DNA of 60,000 bases from Antedon mediterranea (lineage: Eukaryota; Echinodermata; Crinoidea; Comatulida; Antedonidae), in contig NC_092673.1 of assembly GCF_964355755.1 (NCBI RefSeq), forward strand, positions 7,447,001-7,507,000, given 5' to 3'. The first letter of the stretch is position 1; each line of letters opens with the position of its first letter. Below the pieces are notes generated by a model. It was not told the origin of the DNA. It saw nothing but the letters and a program-made list of their open reading frames with translations, and ran no database searches. A program made the position numbers and the translations under genes. This document shows, piece by piece, positions 51,841 through 60,000 of the stretch.

Positions 51841-52060
51841 ATTATGATTCAGTAGAATTAAATTTGAAACAAAGTAGAAAAGTAAACTATGTAATCATAC
51901 GCCTTTATCACGAAACGGAATACATCTTTGATCGATAAGATAAGAAAATACTTTTGATAACTTCCTTATAATGCATATTGCTATTTAAAACCTTAAAGAT
52001 AGAAAAACTAGCTCCACCAGATGTTTGTTAGCAGTGTCTTCATATTTACACTTGCATTCA

Positions 52061-52230
52061 AATTCAAATTCAAATTCAAATATTCTTTATTCATTCTCAA
52101 TCATGAAAATATACAACAACAAAATATGAGAACATAAAAAGATGAAAAGGAAACACATAAAAACTCAAAAAGAGCTTGATTATTATTTTTCTCAAGGTGG
52201 TAAACTAAGACCTAGCGTATCTTAATTTTC
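52061..52230 (-). repeat. Probable LINE 3' end with (AAATTC)n tail
   Basis: CAAATTCAAATTCAAATTC at about 52062-52080 precedes TATTCTTTATTCATTCTCAA and an A-rich stretch. Seen from the minus strand this is a 3' UTR ending in a short tandem repeat, the pattern of the other LINE tails in this window. No coding part is attached. Confidence 0.4.
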
Positions 52231-52251
52231 TAAAATTAATAACACTAAAGC

Positions 52252-52386
52252 CTTGTCTACACTATCAAACTTTATGTGTCAAAAATGTGATGTGCCCATA
52301 TATGCTTAAATATGGTATTGAAATGTCATATATGGGCACATCACATTTTTTGACACATAACCTTTAATAGTGTAGACAAGGCTTGA
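52252..52386. repeat. Hairpin MITE with AAGCCTTGTCTACACTAT ends
   Basis: Arms of about 58 bases are near-perfect reverse complements: AAGCCTTGTCTACACTATCA ... GTGATGTGCCCATATATG on the left and the reverse on the right to 52386, around a loop of about 20 bases. No convincing target duplication is visible. It is non-coding. Confidence 0.8.
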
Positions 52387-52459
52387 GATATTTTTTTAAT
52401 GCGAGTTGTACCATTATATCATGGATAAGAATTTTCCAAAGATGTTTTAAGTTATTTCT

Positions 52460-53936
52460 GGTGTATCGGAATCGGAATCTATATATAAATTTACGTAAGG
52501 GCAAAATTCGGTAAATCGCGCCTTACTTTTAGAATTTTTACTCGATGGTATATAAAGTTGGTTCGTACTTTCGGTACTGATTTTAACCACCTGATGTAAC
52601 CCTGTTTACTAATTAAATTAAGTTAGATAATTAGTTATTGACGATTAAAACGAATTTAGGTTCAACGATTTGCCCCAAATAGGGGTGTTTTCCGATCGTG
52701 GTATACACTCTCTAATGGATGTCCATCTTGAAAAATACCCGCCACAAAAATGCGAGGAGGCTTCGCATTTTCCTATCTCCTCCTACGATAATTGTTTTTA
52801 ATGGCTGAAAACCGGTTGAACAGCTCGAGTACAGTATCATAATGTTGAAGACAGGCCGATTTTCTTAAAAAAATACTATTTTGATAGATTTAATATACGT
52901 TTATGCAAATGTATTGATTTGAAATGAATGGAACATTCCAATCTCTGTTCCACAAGTGTCTATTCCCTCAGGCGTCGTAAAGGCAAGTACTGTATACTCA
53001 TAACAGAAATTCGATCCATTTTTTTTTTTCAATCTGTGCTGCAGAGGTTGGATATAGATTTTTTTAAACGGATAATGAGCTAGCGTTTTCAGTCGCCGTA
53101 TATTATGTACAAATCTTTATTATCGCAGTTAAACCACCCACGTGACATCATCACCCTTCCCTCACTGGCATGAGTAGCGTTGTAAAGCCAGTAGAGGATA
53201 GGCCTACGGTGCATCACATGCCCTAAACGCAGAACAACTTTGGTGGGTAGGGTTAGGAACCAACTTAAGTATGAATTGGCTCTAAGAAACAATTGAAAAC
53301 CATTAGGCCTACTAATTAAGTTGAGTTAGATAATTTAATATTTATTGACGATTAAATCGAATTTATGATTTGCCACGAATAGGGTGGTTTTCACAAATTG
53401 TTTTACATTATATAAACATAGTATACACGTCGTAGTGATGGTATCGTTACATGTACTATACTATTTCAATCGACTAGGACGGTGATGGTTTCAACAAAGT
53501 ATTACATCGCAATGTTTTACTGTGTTTAGTGGTATATTATTTGTAAAACATGAAAACAATTAATATTTCGTTACTACATGGATAAAGAATATATTTAAAA
53601 ATTGTTCCTCTTTGCACCCATCCTCTTTCCCATCCCTCAACCCTAATGTTACATACAAAACACAAATTAAGTTTGTTTAAATTTGACTTAAACAATTGGT
53701 CTCATTTTGTGACAAGTTTCTCTTTCGGAAGTAATTCCCAGGGTGCTAATTTTAGTTCAGTACATAAATCACAGTGTCTATTTATTCGTTCCTGTAAACG
53801 ACATGTATTATTGTCCTGCGGTACGTACATTTGAAATCGCCAGTTTTTTAACGCTGAAATTATTATGTATTCGAGAACCATCTGTGGGCACGACCTAGAT
53901 GGTACGCGAGCGAAGCGAGCGTACCATCTAGTATAC
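52460..53936 (+). repeat. Dispersed repeat family R, inverted copy ending in a hairpin
   Basis: Reverse complement of the 40.7-41.9 kb copy: TCGTACTTTCGGTACTGATT near 52563, CCCCAAATAGGGGTG near 52673, GAGAACCATCTGTGGGCACG near 53873, closing with CTAGATGGTACGC ... GCGTACCATCTAG at 53901-53936. An unrelated segment (about 53000-53290) interrupts it. It stops at the hairpin, unlike the tandem copies, so the hairpin may be a real terminus. Confidence 0.7.
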
Positions 53937-53939
53937 TAC

Positions 53940-55400
53940 AATTGGTACTAACTCATAATTACCCGTCCTAGCTAGTAAAGTATACAAAATAGATTATTTT
54001 TTAAAAGTTTATTTTCGACCTAACCAGTTAGGGGGAAATATCAAAATCGGCACTGTGGTCATGTTACAAGAGATGTCAAAACAATATGAATTATCTGATA
54101 AAAATCCTAGAAAGTAGAAAACCTTTTGCCATTTTCCCCTGACTGTAACCTGATTTTGGCATCAAACGTTGAAAATGTATATTTTATTAATTGCGTCAGC
54201 AACATTGTATTTGCTGTTATATGTCAGCGTATATACAATACGTAGTACATTACGCTACAGTATTTACGCAATGGAAATCGGTATAAAAGTATGATTTTAT
54301 ATTTATGTATACAGAGTTTGACAAGATCTTGGTATTTAGAAGGACCCACATGTCGGTAAATATTATTGTAATTTTAAAACTTCCTTCTATAAAGATGTAA
54401 AAACAAATAATAATTGCCACATTCCCGCCTTGTTTGTACCCGGTTAAGTTATTTGTTTGAAAAAACATCGACAACAACGTTGTTGTAGTTTTTATAATTT
54501 CTTGCCAGCAAGAATACATAGTGGATTTTATAACCTAACTAGCATTAGTATTTCTAATTTTAAATTTTGAACATTTTCACTTTTTGTATTTATTATATTT
54601 TATTGTACTAATCTTAAATTGCTAGAATCTAGTTTTCCACAGTGAGGGATTAATGAAGTTTTACTTTTACTTTACTTTGTATCGTGTACAAGAGTGTAAA
54701 CGTTTACCCATGGTGAAAGCAATAAATAGATCAATCATTAAGTTTTATTACCAATAAAGAAAAAACATTTTGTTTAATAAAGGTGGTTAGATTTCCCTTT
54801 TTAAAATTAATTTTAATAATAAATATTATAGTATACAAAAGTTGTTTTAAATATTCATGGTACATAAACAATTTGTTACTTCTGAAACAAATGTTCTACA
54901 AGAAATATTTCTAACATTTTGAATTTGGTAACAGTGGGTCTAAATGGAATTCTGAATTTTCCTAAATATTACGAGGTTTGCTTAAGTTGCAGTTGTTGTT
55001 GTACTGTAATTATGATGTACTGTAATTGATGACTAAATAAATGTGGAATAAATGAAATGAAATAAAAAATTAACACCTGTATATTATATAATAGGTGAAA
55101 AGTAATAATAAATTGAATGAGGTGCTCTATCATGATATAGATATGATATGAAGGTTTAATTAAAAAACAAGGATAATGTGTGTGTTCTAAAATGTGAAAA
55201 AAATAATGCATTATTTTTTTGTGAAATAAAAATTCGTTAAGATAAGTAAAAGGGCTTCCTCAAACCTATATCAGTTATTTAATGTAAGTTAAAAAGGCAT
55301 AATGAATAATTTAATTTACCAAGGTTATTCTAGGACAAAATGATCACAGCTTTTTGTTAATGTTTTCACATACATGGTTATTTATAATGGTCTACTATAA
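53940..55400. other. No gene recognised
   Basis: AT-rich. The phrase CACTGTGGTCATGTTACAAG at 54046 recurs near 57895 with about 100 bases of shared sequence on its right. No ORF with recognisable domains is present. Confidence 0.45.
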
Positions 55401-55412
55401 TACATGTTTATC

Positions 55413-55508
55413 AACAAGGCCATATACATGGCTGAAGTCGCGTGCTAAAGTTAGTGTTTACCGACCAACCGACCGACCAACCAACCGACCGACATAGTGA
55501 GCTGTAAA
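55413..55508 (+). mobile_element. (GACC)n hairpin element, short copy G
   Basis: AACAAGGCCATATACATGGC, GAAGTCGCGTGCTAAAG, a (GACC/AACC)n tract, GACATAGTGAGCTGTAAAT. Same ends as copy F. Together they suggest a minimal form that lacks the 3' AGTCGCG hairpin. Confidence 0.7.
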
Positions 55509-55739
55509 TAAAAATAAAAAGCTAAAAAAACTAAAAATAACACCAACAGATTTAACAGAGATACTTTCTTTAAATATAACGTTATTGATAGTTAAAGTAC
55601 ATTTTTTAGTAACAACTTTATTTTTGGAGTAGAAAAATCATATAATTAGTGTTATTTTAATTAATTGTCAACTTATTGTAATTGCACCATTTAATATTGT
55701 ATTAATTATAGATAAATAAAGAAAGTCACCAGGAAAAGA

Positions 55740-57150
55740 GTGAAATAAATAGGTATCATCTGCAAAAAACCCTTAAGTAAAAAATCTGAATAATTTGGCA
55801 AATCATTTATATATTTATATTAAAACAAGACTGGATCCCAATACGGAGCCTTAAGGAATGCCACACACAATACCAAATGTTATTAAATAAATGCATCTGG
55901 TTCCGAATAGAATTAACTGGAAAATTAAAAACTGTAATGTTGAACTTTAAAAAAATCATACACCTTACACCTAAATACCTTTTTTGTATGTATTTTGTTG
56001 GGTTCAACATAAAGTAATAATTTTCCAGTTAATAATGTACGCTATCTGGAAAATAGTTGTTTAATAAAATAAGTTGTTTCCTGCTTCTAAGATTTTTTTT
56101 CCTCCAGTGCCATATGAGATCATTTGGAACATAGTATCGAATGATCAATTGTGTCAAAAACTTTATTGAAATCATTGATAAAACTTCGTTTATCCATGCT
56201 GAAATCAATAAATAAATCAATCGAACTGAAGATCATTGATGATGATGATTACTGCCTCTCCGCTGGAAATTCAGCCGACATTTACGCTTGGGCGGCTCCG
56301 TATATCTCTTTTACCAGTTTCTTCCAATCGGATCTTTCATTGGCTAGTTGTTTAAGTTGTTTGATGTTTTTCTTTGTTTTCAATTGTCCGGGATATTTGA
56401 TGTTTGTGTTCTGCTTATAAAGGGTGAGTAGGTCGTTGCTGAGAGTTATTGGTAGGGTGGTTCTCGGTCTTCCTCGAAATGTTATATTGGTAGTGTTTCT
56501 GAAATAATAGCGTATTGCTCTTTTAGCTGGTGTACATGGGTCTTGTCTGAGTATGTAACCCAATATTCTCCATCTTGCATCGACTATTTCTAACTAAATT
56601 GGTTTTGTTCCTGTCCTTCTGTATAAATTTATGTTCGATATCTTGTCTGGGAACCTGATACCTATAATTTTGCGAAGTTGCTGTCTGTGAAATGTGTCAA
56701 GTTTATGTGCTTCTTCTTTTGTGAGTCCCCATGTTTTGGAGTTGTAGAGTAATATACTTTTAACCAGTGAGTTGTACAGCTTAATACGTAATTTTAATTT
56801 AATTTATCTTTTCGAAGCCACATCATTGAAGATCATTAACAAGATTAATTGAATATAATTTAGTACTGAACTTTTGTTTAAAGCCATATTGGTTTTGTCT
56901 AGCAATTGCAATTTTTCAAAATAATTGATCAATGTATTTTTGTAGTTTTTATAATCCAGAAATAAAGTGGGTTCAAAATATGACTTAACAACATTAGAAC
57001 ATAATTTGTGCTTAATGGATTTTAGTAATCCATGGTTTTTTATGTGCTTAATAAGGTTCTTTGTAGTCCTGTCTTAGATACAAGAAATTGAAAAAAAAAA
57101 GTTTAGTTTTTTGAAAAGAAATGAGATCGATATCTAGCTTTAAATGAAGT
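55740..57150 (-). pseudogene. LINE reverse transcriptase, interrupted by another LINE fragment
   Basis: Leftward: INYFEKLQLLDKT near 56930-56890 (early RT), a break at about 56800-56226 where a different LINE sits, then FNKVFDTIDHSIL near 56185-56145, VWHSLRLRIG in the stop-rich stretch near 55880, and ADDTYLFHS near 55775-55750 (catalytic ADD). An 85-base segment of this element (TGTAATGTTGAACTTTAAAA) is present twice, at about 55917 and 57149. It is decayed throughout. Confidence 0.6.
56226..56800 (-). pseudogene. LINE RT C-terminus inserted in another LINE
   Basis: Leftward frame SILLYNSKTWGLTKEEAHKL, DTFHRQQLRKIIGIRFPDKI, RILGYILRQDP, FRGRPRTTLPITLSNDL and LANERSDWKKLVKEIYGAA is the C-terminal segment found in a common class of invertebrate endonuclease-RT elements (LLYN..TW.L, LD.FHR.QLR, LGH.LR, GRP..T, DR..W..LV). 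One in-frame stop lies near 56595. It ends cleanly at about 56226. Confidence 0.75.
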
Positions 57151-57410
57151 AATTGGAAAATTAAAAACTGTAATGTTGAACTTTAAAAAAATCATACACC
57201 TTACACCTAAATACCTTTTTTGTATGTATTTTGTTTCAGTTTGTAAGTTATTCCATATTTTAGCTCCTGCGACTTTGTGTTTTTCAGAATCTCATTACAC
57301 CACTGTTTCAAATAATTACAAGTTTAGTAGTGTTCAAATTAGACCTACTACTGTACATTCGAATTAATCCAGTAAAAGTCATACTGTATGTAAAACTAAT
57401 TTAAACTTAC

Positions 57411-57516
57411 TTTGTTCAAATGGAATAAAAAGTACCATCAGTAACGTCGACAACATGACGATGTCTTCTTTTCTGATTCTTGAGTCGATGTGATAGACCA
57501 CCGATTCGTTATTCAT
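57411..57516 (-). CDS. Alternative or unrelated small signal-anchor exon
   Basis: The ATG at 57516 opens 35 codons ending MLSTLLMVLFIPFEQ, followed by a strong GTAAGT donor in phase 1. The hydrophobic segment could be a signal anchor. Phase 1 joins directly to neither acceptor of the FkbM exon at 34.7 kb, so it would need a linking exon or belong to another gene. I recognise no similarity. Confidence 0.25.
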
Positions 57517-58009
57517 GTACGTGACTTTTTTTACACACGGAGTAACCAACTAAGAACACTCAACAACAATGTTCATATATAGACATCTGGAAAGACGTAC
57601 TGGAATTTGTACCTGTAAGACGCGAATAGAAATCGCTTTGAATGACGTAGGTTATCATGCCGTATTTGGCTATGTAGGGCGGGCCGTATGTAAATATGGA
57701 TTTCGAATCAACCAATGATCAAACGGACGTCATTTTGGTTTCAAAAAGAGTACTTACGATCTATTACGATACGATTTATTTTATCTTGTATATTATGATA
57801 AATTGTTTAATTAGGGTTCTAAAATGAAAAAAAAAAGAAAATGAAACTAAAAAATGAAACTAACAAACAGTGAGAAAAAATGTCTAAATATGCACTGTGG
57901 TCATGTTACAAGAGTTGACAAACAATATGATTATCGGATAAAAGTCCTAGAATTTAGAAAACCTTTTGCTATTTTCCCCCTGACTGCAAAGGGAAAATTG
58001 TTCTTTCTG

Positions 58010-59075
58010 TGTGAAATATTTTAAAGTGAGATAGATGATAATGATCAAACAAAAAGGTTATTTGGACATTACCTTTTTAAACTTCTTTTTTATAGAAAAA
58101 TGTAAGAAAATTAATTCAAAAATGTTACTGATGAAGGATGTTATGATTTTATGTAATGATATGAAAGATAATGTGAATGTGAATAAAAGTGGTGTTTACG
58201 CCACAAACTGAAACAACAGTTGTTGAAATATAAATTGTGAAAGGTATTATTTAAGAGTGTTGCCGAGTACTATTAGTAGAGCAGTTAATGACATGAGCTG
58301 TGCATTTTATTACCAAAGCATGAAACTTGGCACAAAGTTTCTTTAATGTATATAGATTCAAAATATCGGGGGGTGCCAAGTGTCCAACGTCCGGTATGGC
58401 GGCCATCTTGATTTCAAAATGGCCACCATAAAAACAAAAAATGTTCATATCCTGGCAACTATACACATTAGAGACTTAATTATAGTCTCAAATTGTTCAC
58501 AAACTATATATTTCTATTTGCTCTAATGAAAATTTTCGTCCAAAAATGACCGGAAATGACGTTTCTTTCAGTTTGACCTTTGACCTCGTATTTGTATATC
58601 TCTGTAACTACTGGTCATTTTCAATCGATTTTGGTGTCATTTTGTTCAGAATAAATACATTTATATTTGTAGTAATGAAACATTTTCACATAAAATTACC
58701 GGAAATACAATTTATGACCTTTGACATTTATTTATTGATTTTTAATTAGGTGAATATACTATATGTGGTTTTTGTTGGTCTTTGAACTTTGACCTGATAG
58801 GCGTAATTATATTAAATGATTAATGGACTCAAATTGTATATAGCACATAAAATTTGTAAACATTGTGCTTGGTGGTAGGCCTACCATTAGTTCAATGATG
58901 TTGGCACCTTCTGATTCGCTAAAAGTTTTAATAGTTTGACAGAGGAAATAACATACATGTTATGGAATACCGTAAAACCTCGAAAAGGTGATAGTATGAG
59001 CTTCTTTTCGAGATAGACTGTATTTGAATGTCAAATGAAAAGTATGATGATCGTGTTTATATCAATATATTATTT
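58010..59075. other. No gene recognised; diverged relative of the 17-20 kb palindrome arms
   Basis: Phrases such as TTTCTATTTGCTCTAATG (near 58510), TGACCTTTGACCTCG (58573) and ATGGCGGCCATCTTG (58396) are in the style of the palindrome arms near 18.2 and 19.5 kb. No coding sequence is recognised. Confidence 0.35.
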
Positions 59076-59077
59076 CT

Positions 59078-59958
59078 ACCCCTCCTTCTTTGTCTGTAGA
59101 TGGTCTTATACCCCATTCTTTGTCTGTGGATGGTCTTATACCCCATTCTTTGTCTGTGGATGGTCTTGTACCCCCTTCTTTGTCTGTGGATGGTCTTACA
59201 CCCCCTTCTGTGCGTGTTGATGGTATTACACCCCTTTCTTTGTGTGTGGATGGTCTTACACCCCTTTCTTTGTATGTAGATGGTCTTCCACCCCTTCTTT
59301 GTCTGTGGATGGTCTTACACTTCCTTCTTTGTCTGTGGATGGTCCTACACCCCCTTCTTTGTCTGTGGATGGTCTTATACCCCCTTCTTTGTCTGTAAGT
59401 GGTCCTATACCCTTTCTTTGTCAGTGGATGGTCTTACACCCCCTTCTTTGTGTGTGGATGGTCTTACACCCCTTTCTTTGTATGTAAATGGTCTTCCACC
59501 TCTTCTTTGTCTGTGGATGGTCCTACACTTCCTTCTTTGTCTGTGGATGGTCCTACACCCCCTTCTTTGTCTGTGGATGGTCTTATACCCCCTTCTTTGT
59601 CTGTAAGTGGTCCTATACCCTTTCTTTGTCAGTGGATGGTCTTACACCCCTTTCTTTGTCTGTAAGTGGTCCTATACCCCCTTCTTTGTCAGTGGATGGT
59701 CTTACACCCCCTTCTTTGTCTGTGGAGGGTCCTACGCCCCCTTCTTTTTCTGTAGATGGCCTTACACCCCTTTCTTTGTCTGTGGATGGTCTTATACCCC
59801 CTTCTTTGTGTGTGGATGGTCTTACACCCCCTTCTTTGTATGTGGATGGTCTTACACCCCCTTCTTTGTCTGTGGATGGTCTTATACCCCTTTCTTTGTC
59901 TGTAAGTGGTCCTATACCCTCTTCTTTGTCTGTGGATGGTCTGGACCCACTACTTTGA
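59078..59958. repeat. 30-bp minisatellite, about 29 units, with 208-bp higher-order period
   Basis: The unit is GGATGGTCTTACACCCCCTT plus CTTTGTCTGT (30 bases, some units 29). Variant units (TGTATGTAGATGG, CTGTAAGTGGTCC) recur in the same order 208 bases apart, for example near 59270 and 59478, showing amplification of a seven-unit block. Because the unit is a multiple of three and stop-free, it reads open in several frames, including minus-strand STDKEGGVRP repeats. I do not call a protein: 29-base units shift the frame and no start context or flanking exon is visible. Confidence 0.9.
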
Positions 59959-60000
59959 TTGATTAAATCAGACATTGTTTCTTGTATGATTAGGAGACCA

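Overview
The window is a gene-poor, AT-rich stretch of a metazoan nuclear genome. Canonical GT-AG introns, a PSMD5 orthologue, an FkbM-type glycan methyltransferase, and many BEL/Pao, Ty3/gypsy and jockey/CR1/L2-like elements point to an invertebrate, probably a marine deuterostome. The frequent AGGCCTA words make an echinoderm my best guess, but this is inference and not firm.

Layout. (1) 1-5.7 kb: six terminal exons of PSMD5 (26S proteasome assembly chaperone S5b) on the + strand; exon 1 lies upstream of the window. (2) 6-16 kb: a graveyard of transposable elements, mostly on the minus strand. It holds a DDE-transposase-like scrap, a LINE RT tail, a deleted BEL/Pao element, two different gypsy fragments and a decayed multi-copy ORF family. 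(3) 17.1-20 kb: a 2.9-kb near-palindrome, followed by a (GACC)n-rich repeat element sitting inside a minisatellite. (4) 22.4-45.9 kb, minus strand: a spliced gene whose best model is a 491-residue type II membrane protein. A luminal FkbM methyltransferase domain is joined to a NodB/CE4 deacetylase-like domain that has lost its usual metal-binding residues. This is the most interesting coding feature. (5) The introns of that gene, at 25-34 kb and 35-45.8 kb, hold nested mobile elements. Among them are foldback elements whose inverted arms are built of minisatellite arrays and that are flanked by about 9-bp target duplications. (6) 46-59 kb: LINE remnants, MITEs, degenerate tandem repeats and long stretches with no recognisable gene. 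(7) 59.08-59.96 kb: a 30-bp minisatellite, open in several frames, with a 208-bp higher-order period.

The two host genes are convergent (PSMD5 rightward, the fusion gene leftward) and show no functional link. Everything else I can recognise is mobile or repetitive DNA, most of it broken. Splice junctions were set by reading consensus sites and matching intron phase by eye. No alignment or database search was run.
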